64,000 nucleotides of DNA, taken from the NCBI RefSeq assembly GCF_000745855.1, contig NZ_JQKD01000012.1:62001-126000 (forward strand), given 5' to 3'. Of the stretch, positions 24,455 through 33,226 are shown piece after piece (position 1 is the stretch's first letter; the number at the start of each line of letters is the position of its first letter). The notes beneath the pieces are model-generated. The model ran no database searches. It had not been told where the DNA came from and worked only from the letters and a program-made list of their open reading frames with translations. Origin of the DNA: Xenophilus azovorans DSM 13620. GTDB taxonomy: Bacteria > Pseudomonadota > Gammaproteobacteria > Burkholderiales > Burkholderiaceae_C. The translations under genes and the position numbers were made by a program.

Positions 24455-27238
24455 ATGACCGACAAGAAGACGCTGTTGCTCGTCGACGGCTCCAGCTACC
24501 TGTACCGTGCCTTCCACGCCATGCCCGACCTGCGGGCGGTGCCGGGCGACCCCAAGAGCCCGGCCACCGGCGCCATCCGGGGCATGATCAACATGATGCA
24601 GGCGCTGCGCCGCGAGGTGCGGGCGGACTACGTGGCCTGCATCTTCGACGCACCCGGCAAGACCTTCCGTGACGACTGGTACCCCGAGTACAAGGCGCAC
24701 CGCTCGCCCATGCCCGACGACCTGCGCACGCAGATCGAGCCGATCCACCACGTGGTCAAGCTGCTCGGCTGGCCGGTCCTCAGCGTGCCCGACGTGGAGG
24801 CCGACGACGTGATCGGCACGCTGGCGCGCACGGCGGCCGGGCAGGGCGTCGAGGTGATCGTCTCCAGCGGCGACAAGGACCTGTCGCAACTGGTGGACGA
24901 GCACATCACCATCATCGACACCATGAACGGCAAGCGCCGCGACGTGGCCGGCGTGACGGCGGAGTTCGGCGTGCCGCCGGCGCTGATGATCGACTACCAG
25001 ACGCTGGTGGGCGACGCGGTGGACAACGTGCCCGGCGTGGACAAGGTGGGGCCCAAGACGGCCGCCAAGTGGCTGCTCCAGTACGGCTCGCTCGACGCGC
25101 TGATGACGGCGGCCGGCGAGGTGAAGGGCGCGGCCGGCGAGAGCCTGCGGCGCGCGCTGCCGCAGCTGCCGCTGTCGCGCCGGCTGGTCACCATCCGCAC
25201 CGACTGCGACCTGGACGGCCACGTGCCCGGCCTGCCCGCGCTGGAGGCGTTGGCCATCCGCGAGCAGGACAGCGATGCGCTCAAGGCCTTCTACGAGCAG
25301 TACGGCTTCAAGAGCCTGGTCAAGACGCTGGAGGCGCACGCCGTGCAGCCCGAGCGGCTGGAGGAGGCGGATGTCCCGGAAGGCGGCACCGGGCTGCTCG
25401 ACGGCTTCGAGGCCGCGGCGGCCGAGCGCGCCTCCAACCTTGTCTACGAGACTGTGCTGACCTGGGAGCAGTTCGATGCCTGGCTGGCGAAGATCGAGGC
25501 GGCCGAACTGACGGCCCTGGACACCGAGACCACCTCACTGGACGAGATGCGCGCCGAGATCGTGGGCATCAGCTTCAGCGTCAAGCCCGCCGAGGCGGCC
25601 TACATCCCGCTCATGCACGACTACCCCGGCGCGCCCGAACAACTGCCGCGCGAGGAGGTGCTGGCGCGCCTGAAGCCGTGGCTGGAGAACCCCGAGCGCC
25701 GCAAGCTCGGCCAGCACATCAAGTACGACCGCCACGTCTTCGCCAACCACGGCATCGAGGTGCAGGGCTACGTGCACGACACCATGCTGCAGAGCTACGT
25801 GCTGGAAGTGCACAAGCCCCACGGCCTGGCCAGCCTGGCCGAGCGCCACCGCGGCCGCACCGGCATCGACTACGAGGACCTGTGCGGCAAGGGCGCGCAC
25901 CAGATCCCCTTCAGCCAGGTGGCGATCGAGAAGGCGGCCGAATACTCCTGCGAGGACAGCGACCAGACGCTGGACGTGCACCTGGCGCTGTGGCCGAGGC
26001 TGCAGGCCGACGAACGGCTGCGCTTCGTCTACGAGCTGGAGATCGCCAGCAGCGAGACGCTCTACCGCATGGAGCGCAACGGCGTGCTGATCGACGCGGC
26101 CACGCTGTCGGCGCAGAGCCACGAGCTGGGCCAGCGCATCATGGCGCTGGAGCAGGAGGCCTACACCATCGCCGGCCAGCCCTTCAACCTGGGCAGCCCC
26201 AAGCAGATCGGCGAGATCTTCTTCGAGAAGCTGGGCCTGCCCGTCGTCAAGAAGACCGCCAAGGGCGCGCCCAGCACCGACGAGGAGGTGCTGGAGAAGC
26301 TGGCCGAGGACTACCCGCTGCCGGCCAAGATCCTGCAGCACCGGGGCCTGTCGAAGCTCAAGGGCACCTACACCGACAAGCTGGCGCAGATGGCGCTGCC
26401 GCGCACCGGCCGCGTGCACACCCACTACGCCCAGGCGGTGGCGGTGACGGGGCGCCTGTCGAGCAACGACCCGAACCTGCAGAACATCCCGGTGCGCACG
26501 GCCGAGGGCCGCCGCATCCGCGAGGCCTTCATCGCCGCGCCGGGCCACGTGATCGCCAGCGCCGACTACTCGCAGATCGAGCTGCGCATCATGGCCCACA
26601 TCAGCGGCGACGAGGCGCTGCTGGCCGCCTTCCACGACGGCATGGACGTGCACCGCGCCACCGCCGCCGAGGTCTTCGGCGTGGCGCCCGACCAGGTCAG
26701 CAGCGAGCAGCGCCGCTACGCCAAGGTGATCAACTTCGGCCTGATCTACGGCATGAGCAGCTACGGCCTGGCGCGCAACCTGGGCATCGACAACACGGCC
26801 GCCAAGACCTACATCGAGCGCTATTTCGCGCGCTTCGCCGGCGTGAAGCACTACATGGACGAGACGCGCGCCAGCGCCAAGGAGCGCGGCTACGTGGAGA
26901 CCGTGTTCGGCCGGCGCCTGTACCTGCCCGAGATCAACTCGCCCAACGGCCCGCGTCGCGGCGCCGCCGAGCGCGCCGCCATCAACGCGCCCATGCAGGG
27001 CACGGCCGCCGATCTGATCAAGCTGAGCATGAACAAGGTGCAGTCGGTGCTCGACGCGGAGGGCCGTGCGACGAAGATGATCATGCAGGTGCACGACGAA
27101 CTGGTGTTCGAGGTGCCCGAGGCCGAGGTCGAGTGGGTGCGTGCCGAGGTGCCGCGCCTGATGGCCGGCGTGGCGCAGCTCAAGGTGCCGCTGGTGGCCG
27201 AGATCGGCACCGGGCCGAACTGGGAGAAGGCGCACTGA
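24455..27238 (+). CDS. polA: DNA polymerase I
   Basis: A 927-aa three-domain enzyme. The 5'-nuclease is residues ~1-300 (LLLVDGSSYLYRAFHAM, SGDKDLSQLV, DNVPGVDKVGPKTAAKWL). An active 3'-5' exonuclease follows, with LDTETTSLD (Asp356, Glu358) and QHIKYDRHVF. The polymerase domain has motif A SADYSQIELRI (Asp ~704), motif B RRYAKVINFGLIYG and motif C QVHDELVFE (~880). It does Okazaki fragment processing and gap repair. AAGGTG is 8 bases before ATG 24455. It diverges from the DUF2782-thrB operon. Confidence 0.98.
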   Translation: MTDKKTLLLVDGSSYLYRAFHAMPDLRAVPGDPKSPATGAIRGMINMMQALRREVRADYVACIFDAPGKTFRDDWYPEYKAHRSPMPDDLRTQIEPIHHVVKLLGWPVLSVPDVEADDVIGTLARTAAGQGVEVIVSSGDKDLSQLVDEHITIIDTMNGKRRDVAGVTAEFGVPPALMIDYQTLVGDAVDNVPGVDKVGPKTAAKWLLQYGSLDALMTAAGEVKGAAGESLRRALPQLPLSRRLVTIRTDCDLDGHVPGLPALEALAIREQDSDALKAFYEQYGFKSLVKTLEAHAVQPERLEEADVPEGGTGLLDGFEAAAAERASNLVYETVLTWEQFDAWLAKIEAAELTALDTETTSLDEMRAEIVGISFSVKPAEAAYIPLMHDYPGAPEQLPREEVLARLKPWLENPERRKLGQHIKYDRHVFANHGIEVQGYVHDTMLQSYVLEVHKPHGLASLAERHRGRTGIDYEDLCGKGAHQIPFSQVAIEKAAEYSCEDSDQTLDVHLALWPRLQADERLRFVYELEIASSETLYRMERNGVLIDAATLSAQSHELGQRIMALEQEAYTIAGQPFNLGSPKQIGEIFFEKLGLPVVKKTAKGAPSTDEEVLEKLAEDYPLPAKILQHRGLSKLKGTYTDKLAQMALPRTGRVHTHYAQAVAVTGRLSSNDPNLQNIPVRTAEGRRIREAFIAAPGHVIASADYSQIELRIMAHISGDEALLAAFHDGMDVHRATAAEVFGVAPDQVSSEQRRYAKVINFGLIYGMSSYGLARNLGIDNTAAKTYIERYFARFAGVKHYMDETRASAKERGYVETVFGRRLYLPEINSPNGPRRGAAERAAINAPMQGTAADLIKLSMNKVQSVLDAEGRATKMIMQVHDELVFEVPEAEVEWVRAEVPRLMAGVAQLKVPLVAEIGTGPNWEKAH

Positions 27239-27264
27239 GTCCGGCACACGCCATCGCCGCGGGG

Positions 27265-28494
27265 GTGGCCCTGCTCGGGCTGGCGGTGGCGCTGGCCGCT
27301 GCGCAATCGTACGCAGCCGGGGCGGGCCCTTTGGCGAAGATGCCTCCCACAGGCGTGCAGACCTGTCTGGCCCTCGATGCGAACAAGGACGACTGGCCGA
27401 CGCCGCAGCCCTGCAACGGCACCGGCCCCCTGCGCCTGCTCCCCAAGCAGGACGGCATGCTGGGCGCGGGCCTGCCTGCCTACGAGGCCGTGGCCGGCCG
27501 CCCCTTGACCGAATGCGTGCGTGACCGCGTGTCCGGCCTGGTCTGGGAGGGCAAGCCCGACAGCGGCCAACTGCAGCGGATGGCGACGACGGCCGGGCCG
27601 CAGGGCACGGGCAAGCTGCTCGACAGCTATGGGCCGCACAACGCGCCCCGGCCGGGCAGCCGGGCCAACACCGACGCCTATTCCTACCACGGCGACGGCC
27701 GGCCCGGCGACGCCATGGCCTATGTGACGCAGGTCAACGCCATGCGGCTGTGCGGCTACACCGATTGGCGGCTGCCCACCACGGCCGAACTGTTCGGCAT
27801 CGCCGACGTGAACACGCTGATGGACACCGACGAGGCGTCCCGGAGGCTGGCGGCCAGGCGACCGTCCATCGACGAGCGATGGTTTCCCAACACGGTGGCG
27901 GGGCACTACCTGACATCCGAGCCGATGGACCAGACGAGGATGTGGTGCGTCGATTTCAGGAAGGCCTTTGTGTACGGCTGCAATCGCCGGATGCGCAGCC
28001 ACACGCAGCCGCTGTTCGTGCGCCTGGTGCGCGGCCCCGAGGCGCCCGAAACCGGCCGCTGGCGCGAGGCAGCCGACGAGCGCGGCGTGCCCGGCGGCGT
28101 GGTGGAGGACCGCCTGACCGGCCTGGTGTGGCGCCGCTGCGAGGAGCCTCAGACGTGGAATGGCAGACGCTGCACCGGGTCCGCCAGGCGCTACGGCTAC
28201 GTGCAGGCCGTGCGGCACGCCGGTGGCCAGCCGGGCTGGCGCCTGCCCACCGTCAAGGAAATGAACAGCCTGGTGGAGCGCTGGTTCGAGAAGCTGGACA
28301 TCCCCCCTGCGGACTTTCCCGCGACGGGCGCCGAGCCGCTGCGCCGGGGCTTCTGGTCCTCCACGGTCTGCACCGCCAGCCCGGAGACCGACACCGCGCG
28401 CGCCGCCATCAGCGCCTGGGCGCTGGGCGATGAAGGCAACCTCTACTGCGAGGCGCGCGTCATGGGGCTCGGCGTGCGGCTCGTGCGCGAGTGA
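27265..28494 (+). CDS. Secreted protein with two DUF1566 (Lcl C-terminal-like) modules
   Basis: A ~409-aa protein that follows polA directly. Two related modules are visible. The first runs from ECVRDRVSGLVWEGK to LCGYTDWRLPTTAELFGIAD and ends LFVRLVRG. The second runs from GVVEDRLTGLVWRRC to GWRLPTVKEMNSLVERWF, FWSSTVC and LGVRLVRE. This is the DUF1566 pattern, seen in secreted or adhesin-like proteins. The N-terminus is hydrophobic (ALLGLAVALAAAQSYAAG), consistent with a signal peptide. The start is uncertain: GTG 27265 has no good ribosome-binding site, and an overlap with the polA stop region is possible. Function is unknown. Confidence 0.75.
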   Translation: MALLGLAVALAAAQSYAAGAGPLAKMPPTGVQTCLALDANKDDWPTPQPCNGTGPLRLLPKQDGMLGAGLPAYEAVAGRPLTECVRDRVSGLVWEGKPDSGQLQRMATTAGPQGTGKLLDSYGPHNAPRPGSRANTDAYSYHGDGRPGDAMAYVTQVNAMRLCGYTDWRLPTTAELFGIADVNTLMDTDEASRRLAARRPSIDERWFPNTVAGHYLTSEPMDQTRMWCVDFRKAFVYGCNRRMRSHTQPLFVRLVRGPEAPETGRWREAADERGVPGGVVEDRLTGLVWRRCEEPQTWNGRRCTGSARRYGYVQAVRHAGGQPGWRLPTVKEMNSLVERWFEKLDIPPADFPATGAEPLRRGFWSSTVCTASPETDTARAAISAWALGDEGNLYCEARVMGLGVRLVRE

Positions 28495-28615
28495 GGACGC
28501 CGCCGGCGCGGCGCGCGGCATGCCCGTGCCGCGCCAGTGGCTTCGCCGGCGCGTTCGCCGCGGCGCCCCTAGACTGCGCCTTCCTCCCCCTCAACTCCGA
28601 AGGAAGGCCTTTCTC

Positions 28616-29512
28616 ATGCTCGACGACGACCTGAAACGCGACTTCGACTCCCTGCGCCCGGGCGAGAGCACCGAGTCCGGTGCCACGCGGCGCACCGCCC
28701 TGAAGGCGGCGCTGGGCGTGGGCTACGCGGCCGCCACCCTGCCGATCGCCGCGCAGACCGCCATCCAGACCTCGGACGAGGGCCTGAAGGCCGGCCCGGT
28801 GAAGTACCCGGTGGCCGGCTTCGAGGTGCCGGCCTACGCCGCCGCGCCGGCCGGCAGGACGGGGCTGCCGGTGGTGCTGGTGATCCAGGAGATCTTCGGC
28901 GTGCATGCGTACGTCGCCGACACCTGCCGCCGCTTCGCCAAGCAGGGCTACCTGGCCATCGCGCCGGAGCTGTACGCGCGGCAGGGCGACCCGAAGGGCT
29001 ACACCGAGGTGCCGAAGCTCATGGCCGAGGTCGTCTCCAAGGTGCCCGACGCACAGGTGATGGCCGACCTCGACGGCGCCCTGGCCTGGGCCCGCGCCAA
29101 CGGCGGCAACACCGACAAGGCCGGCATCACCGGCTTCTGCTGGGGCGGGCGCATCGTGTGGCTGTACGCCGCCACCGGCAAGGTCAAGGCCGGCGTGGCG
29201 TGGTACGGGCGCCTGGTCGGCCAGGCCAGCGAGCTGACGCCGAAGCACCCGATCGACGTCGCGGCCGGCCTGCAGGCCCCGGTGCTGGGCCTGTACGGCG
29301 GCAAGGACCAGGGCATCCCCCTTGACACGGTCGATAAGATGAAAGCGGCATTGGCCACCGGCACCCCGGCAGCCAGGGCTTCGCAGTTCGTCGTGTACCC
29401 GGATGCGGGCCACGCCTTCCATGCCGACTACCGGCCCAGCTACGTCCAGGCGGCGGCCGAGGACGGCTGGCAGCGGGCGCTGGCCTGGTTCAAGGCGCAC
29501 GGCGTGGCGTAG
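28616..29512 (+). CDS. Dienelactone hydrolase family protein, Tat-exported type
   Basis: A 298-aa alpha/beta hydrolase. The triad is Cys175 (GFCWGG), Asp231 (GGKDQGIP) and His266 (DAGHAFHAD), with Glu92 in IQEIFGVH. The ~50-residue N-terminus carries TRRTALKAALGVGYAAATLP, a twin-arginine-like signal also seen in the YghX-type members of this family. It would hydrolyse a dienelactone-like or other ester outside the cytoplasm. GAAGGAAGG precedes ATG 28616. It is monocistronic with its own terminator. Confidence 0.92.
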   Translation: MLDDDLKRDFDSLRPGESTESGATRRTALKAALGVGYAAATLPIAAQTAIQTSDEGLKAGPVKYPVAGFEVPAYAAAPAGRTGLPVVLVIQEIFGVHAYVADTCRRFAKQGYLAIAPELYARQGDPKGYTEVPKLMAEVVSKVPDAQVMADLDGALAWARANGGNTDKAGITGFCWGGRIVWLYAATGKVKAGVAWYGRLVGQASELTPKHPIDVAAGLQAPVLGLYGGKDQGIPLDTVDKMKAALATGTPAARASQFVVYPDAGHAFHADYRPSYVQAAAEDGWQRALAWFKAHGVA

Positions 29513-29543
29513 CGGCCGGCCGTTCTTCGCCGGCTGCAGGCGC

Positions 29544-29577
29544 GGGCCGTCCTTCGGGGCGGCCCTTTGTTTTTCTC
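29544..29577 (+). terminator. Rho-independent terminator after the dienelactone hydrolase gene
   Basis: Stem GGGCCGTCC / GGGCGGCCC with a TTCG loop (29544-29565), followed by TTTGTTTTTC. Confidence 0.85.
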
Positions 29578-29607
29578 GAGGAGCGGCGGGCAGCGGCGCC
29601 CGACCGG

Positions 29608-30519
29608 ATGGCAGTCATGACCTTGATGGCAGTTCTTGCCGCGACGCTGATCGCGGGCATCGGCAGTGTGTGGGTGGCGGCGGCGCTGTTGCGCCTGGGC
29701 GTGCGCGGCAGCACCGGCGGCGGCGCGCACGGGCCGCAGTACCTGCTCAGCCTGGCGGCCGGCGCGCTGCTGGCGACGGCCTTCATGCACCTGCTGCCCG
29801 AGGCCTTCGAGAGCCGCGTCGAGCCCGGCGTGCTGTTCGCCGTGCTGCTGGGCGGGCTGGTGCTGTTCTTCCTGCTCGACAAGGCCGAGCTGTGGCACCA
29901 CGGGCACGAGCATCACCACGGCGGCGAGGCGCCGGCGCACGACCACGACGGGCACGACCACCACGGCCACGGCGCGCACGCGCACGCCGCCCCCCGCGCG
30001 ACGGGCGGCTGGACCGTGCTCACCGGCGACAGCGTCCACTGCTTCGGCGACGGCGTACTGATCGCCTCCGCCTTCATCGCCGACCTGCGCCTGGGCGTGC
30101 TGGCGGCGCTGGCGGTGCTGGCGCACGAGGTGCCGCACCACATCGGCGATCTGGTGGTGCTGCGCCAGAACGCGCCCGACCTGCGGGCCGCGCTGCTCAA
30201 GGTCTCGCTGGCCGGCACCATGACGGCGCTGGGTGGGCTGGTGGGCTGGTGGCTGGTCGAGCAGTTCGCGCCCTGGCTGCCCTACTTCCTGGTGCTGGCC
30301 GGCAGCAGCTTCGTCTACGTCGCGCTGGCCGACCTGATCCCCCAGCTGCAGCGCCGCCTGACGGCGGGCCAGACGGCGGCCCAGATCGGCTGGCTGCTGG
30401 CGGGCATCGTGCTGGTCACCGCCGTCAGCCGGCTGGCGCACGGCGAGGGCCACGAGCACGGCCATGACCACGGCCACGCCGAGCAGGTGCGCGACGAACA
30501 CGACGGCCACAAGCACTGA
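29608..30519 (+). CDS. ZIP family metal transporter
   Basis: A 303-aa inner-membrane protein with about eight hydrophobic segments. The metal-site helices are seen as HCFGDGVLIASAFI (helix IV) and HEVPHHIGDLVVL (helix V, HExPH). A long His/Asp loop (residues ~98-131, HHGHEHHHGGEAP and DHDGHDHHGHGAHAH) and a His-rich C-terminus (HEHGHDHGHAEQ) would bind zinc or another divalent ion. No clear ribosome-binding site was found; ATG 29617 is an alternative. A ZrgA-like zinc operon lies a few kb away. Confidence 0.92.
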   Translation: MAVMTLMAVLAATLIAGIGSVWVAAALLRLGVRGSTGGGAHGPQYLLSLAAGALLATAFMHLLPEAFESRVEPGVLFAVLLGGLVLFFLLDKAELWHHGHEHHHGGEAPAHDHDGHDHHGHGAHAHAAPRATGGWTVLTGDSVHCFGDGVLIASAFIADLRLGVLAALAVLAHEVPHHIGDLVVLRQNAPDLRAALLKVSLAGTMTALGGLVGWWLVEQFAPWLPYFLVLAGSSFVYVALADLIPQLQRRLTAGQTAAQIGWLLAGIVLVTAVSRLAHGEGHEHGHDHGHAEQVRDEHDGHKH

Positions 30520-30668
30520 CGGCCGCGGCGCGCAAGCAATGGCCCCACCCGGTGCATGCCCGGAGGGTGGCGCCGCGGCGCCCGCAGGTTCAACATCGGG
30601 GCCATGCCGCCAGCGGCCGCCAGGAGAGGGCCGCCGGCGGAGCCACCCGAGAAGAAGGAGCGCTCGCC

Positions 30669-30899
30669 ATGCCTGCCACCGATCCCTCCCGCCCTGCCCA
30701 CATCCGTGCCGAGGAGCCGGACGATGCGGCGATCGACGACGACCTGGACGATGACGAGGCTGCCGCCGAGGAGGAGGACGACCTGCCCGACGACGACCTC
30801 ACCGACACCGGCCTGGACCTGAGCGAGGCCAGCGACCTCGACGCCGACAACGTGCTGGCCGACGAGGAAAGCGCCCGGGTGGTGCAGGCGCCGGATTGA
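30669..30899 (+). CDS. Small highly acidic protein
   Basis: A 76-aa protein with AAGGAG 9 bases before the ATG. More than a third of residues are Asp or Glu, in runs such as DDDLDDDEAAAEEEDDLPDD. It has no membrane segment, Cys or recognisable domain and is probably disordered. It converges on dodecin. The strong ribosome-binding site and extreme composition suggest a real gene; function is unknown. Confidence 0.65.
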   Translation: MPATDPSRPAHIRAEEPDDAAIDDDLDDDEAAAEEEDDLPDDDLTDTGLDLSEASDLDADNVLADEESARVVQAPD

Positions 30900-30919
30900 G
30901 CGCCCTGCCGCGGGGCCGG

Positions 30920-31126
30920 CTATTCCAGCGTGAAGCCGACCTTGATCGTCACCTGCCAGTGGGCCACCTTGCCGTCCTGCACGTGGCCGCGCGTCTCGAT
31001 CACCTCGAACCACTGGATGTTGCGCACCGACTCGCTGGCCTTGGCGATGGCGCGCTGCACCGCGTCGTCGCTGCTGGTGGGGGAGGAGCCGGTCAGTTCG
31101 ATGCTCTTGTAGACATGGGCGCTCAT
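30920..31126 (-). CDS. Dodecin
   Basis: A 68-aa flavin-binding protein. [40 protein letters not shown] and [13 protein letters not shown] are the dodecin beta-alpha-beta-beta pattern, with the Trp that stacks on flavin. It forms a hollow dodecamer that stores flavin. AGGAGA lies 5 bases before the start. Confidence 0.95.
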   Translation of the reverse strand: MSAHVYKSIELTGSSPTSSDDAVQRAIAKASESVRNIQWFEVIETRGHVQDGKVAHWQVTIKVGFTLE

Positions 31127-31223
31127 GGTGTGTCTCCTGGTTGGGAGCTGCCATCCTACGCATCCGCGCCGCGCCCCGCCGCCTTGCCGTCGCGCGCGGT
31201 GGGGGCAAATCCGGGAAGCCGCG

Positions 31224-32474
31224 ATGTCTGACGCCGCTTCGCTAAGCACCCGCTGCTGCATCGTCGGCGGCGGCCCGGCCGGCCTGATGCTGGCCCTGCT
31301 GCTCGTGCGCGCCGGCGTGCCGGTCACGGTGCTGGAGAAGCACGGCGACTTCCTGCGCGACTTCCGCGGCGACACGGTGCACCCTTCCACCCTGCGCGTG
31401 ATGGACGACCTGGGGCTGCTGGACGCCTTCCTCGCGCGCCCGCACGACGAGGTGCGGCAACTGGAGGCGGTGGTGTTCGGCCGGCGCGTGCCGGTGGCGG
31501 ACTTCACGCGCCTGCGCGGCCTGCCGCGCGACTTCATCGCGCTGGTGCCGCAGTGGGACTTCCTCGACTTCCTGCGCGACGAGGCCGAGCGCCTCCCGCA
31601 CTTCCGCCTGCTGCTGAACACCGAGGGCCTGGGCCTGGTGGAGCGCGGCGGCCGCGTGGCCGGCGTCACCGCGCGCGGGCCGCAGGGGCCGCTGACTGTC
31701 GAGGCCGACCTCGTGGTGGCCTGCGACGGCCGCCGCTCGGTGCTGCGCGAGGCTGCCGGCATGACGGTGCGTGCGCTGGGTGCACCCATCGACGTGCTGT
31801 GGATGCGCCTGCCCAAGGCGCCGGGCGAAGGCAACCAGACCGGCGGCTTCGTCAGCCCGGGCCACTTCATGGCCACCATCGACCGCCACGACTACTGGCA
31901 GTGCGCCTACCTGATCGCCAAGGGCGGCTTCGAGGCGGTGCGCGAGCGCGGGCTGGAGGCTTTCCGTGCCGAGGTGGCCGCCGCCGCGCCGCCGCTGGCC
32001 GACCGCGTGCAGCACATCGCCGGCTGGGACGACGTGAAGCTGCTGTCCGTCGCGGTGGACCGCCTGGAGCGCTGGTGGAAACCCGGCCTGCTGTGCATCG
32101 GCGACGCGGCGCACGCGATGTCGCCGATCGGCGGCGTGGGCATCAACCTGGCCGTGCAGGACGCGGTGGCGGCGGCGAACCTCCTGCGCGCCGCACTGGC
32201 CGCGCCTGCGGTGCAGCCGGCGCGGCTCGACCCGCTGCTGGCGCAGGTGCAGCGCCGCCGCCTGCTGCCGGCGCGCGCCACGCAGGCGGTGCAGGTGGCG
32301 ATCCAGCGGCGCGTGCTGGCCCCGGTGCTGCAGGGCGCCCCGCCGCCCGAGCGGCTGCCCCTGCCGCTGCGGCTGCTGCAGCGCTGGCCGGCGCTGCGCG
32401 CGCTGCCGGCCTATGCGGTCGGCGTCGGGCTGCGCCCCGAGCGGGCGCGCGGCTACTTGCCGCCGTCGGTGTAG
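31224..32474 (+). CDS. FAD-dependent aromatic hydroxylase-type oxidoreductase
   Basis: A 416-aa flavoprotein of the PHBH/UbiH group A monooxygenase family. FAD binds at [17 protein letters not shown] near the N-terminus. The DG motif is [16 protein letters not shown] and the second FAD motif [16 protein letters not shown]. The active-site segment [19 protein letters not shown] is typical. These enzymes hydroxylate an aromatic ring with NAD(P)H and O2. It is monocistronic, so the substrate is open. The 3' end overlaps the convergent DUF3299 gene by 22 bases. Confidence 0.9.
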   Translation: MSDAASLSTRCCIVGGGPAGLMLALLLVRAGVPVTVLEKHGDFLRDFRGDTVHPSTLRVMDDLGLLDAFLARPHDEVRQLEAVVFGRRVPVADFTRLRGLPRDFIALVPQWDFLDFLRDEAERLPHFRLLLNTEGLGLVERGGRVAGVTARGPQGPLTVEADLVVACDGRRSVLREAAGMTVRALGAPIDVLWMRLPKAPGEGNQTGGFVSPGHFMATIDRHDYWQCAYLIAKGGFEAVRERGLEAFRAEVAAAAPPLADRVQHIAGWDDVKLLSVAVDRLERWWKPGLLCIGDAAHAMSPIGGVGINLAVQDAVAAANLLRAALAAPAVQPARLDPLLAQVQRRRLLPARATQAVQVAIQRRVLAPVLQGAPPPERLPLPLRLLQRWPALRALPAYAVGVGLRPERARGYLPPSV

Positions 32475-33052
32475 CGGGTCACGCTGTCGGCGGCCATGCT
32501 GTAGCCGCTGGTGCCCATCATCGAGTCGTTGCGCTGCGTCGCCAGCCGGCCCGTGACCCAGACCGTGTCCATCGCGCGGAACTTCGCGGGCGTGCGCGGC
32601 CGCACGTGCAGGATCTGGTTGGCCGGCGGCGGCGGCGTGTGGATGCAGGCGCCGAAGTAGGGCACCAGCAGGAACTCGGTGACGCCGCCGCCCTTGGCCT
32701 CCTCCAGCGGCACGATGAAGCCCGGCAGCTTCACCAACTGCCCGTTCATCTCGGGATTGACGGGCGCGTTGTTCGATACCTCCTGCATTTTCATCAACAG
32801 CTCGCTGGCGCGCGGGTCGGCGTCGTCCAGTTTCGAGAGATCGATGTCCTTGAATGCCTGGGACGGGTCCCAGTCCTTCGGCACCAGTTCCTCCCAGGTG
32901 ATCTGGCGCGCCTGGCCCGATGCCGCCTTGGCCTGAGCGCCCTTGCCGCCCAGCGGGTTGGCGGCGGTGGTGGCCTCGGGCGCAGGGCCGGCGGCCAGGG
33001 CGGCGGTGGTGACGAAGGCGGCGAGCAGGGCGAGGGGATGGCGGTATTTCAT
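32453..33052 (-). CDS. DUF3299 family secreted protein
   Basis: A 199-aa protein with a signal peptide (KYRHPLALLAAFVTTAALAA). The DUF3299 domain shows ITWEELVPKDWDPSQAF, LVKLPGFIVPLEEAKGG, VTEFLLVPYFGACIHTPPPP and VWVTGRLATQRNDSMMGTSGY. It is the last gene of the ZrgA-ABC unit. An analogous protein occurs in the zinc-responsive zrg operon described in Vibrio cholerae. Its role in metal handling is not established. A repeat element separates it from the permease gene. Confidence 0.85.
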   Translation of the reverse strand: MKYRHPLALLAAFVTTAALAAGPAPEATTAANPLGGKGAQAKAASGQARQITWEELVPKDWDPSQAFKDIDLSKLDDADPRASELLMKMQEVSNNAPVNPEMNGQLVKLPGFIVPLEEAKGGGVTEFLLVPYFGACIHTPPPPANQILHVRPRTPAKFRAMDTVWVTGRLATQRNDSMMGTSGYSMAADSVTRYTDGGK

Positions 33053-33108
33053 TTCAATGATCCATGGCGCAGTGCGTCGCCGGTCGCGTGTGAATCGCAG
33101 GCATTCCA

Positions 33109-33223
33109 GAGGCCGCGGAGCAGGCCATGCGTGGACATCCGCGGAACTGGCTTCGCCGGGCCGCAGGATGTGCCCCCTTGAGGGGGTTGGCGCAGCGGAA
33201 CGAAGTCCGCGGAGACTGGGGGT
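33109..33223. repeat. Dispersed ~115-bp repeat, copy 2 (inverted relative to copy 1)
   Basis: Reverse complement of 19474-19588 with few differences. It fills most of the 174-base gap between the FtsX-type permease gene and the DUF3299 gene and contains CCCCCTTGAGGGGG. It could form a hairpin within the operon mRNA and reduce expression of the last gene. Confidence 0.85.
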
Positions 33224-33226
33224 GCT

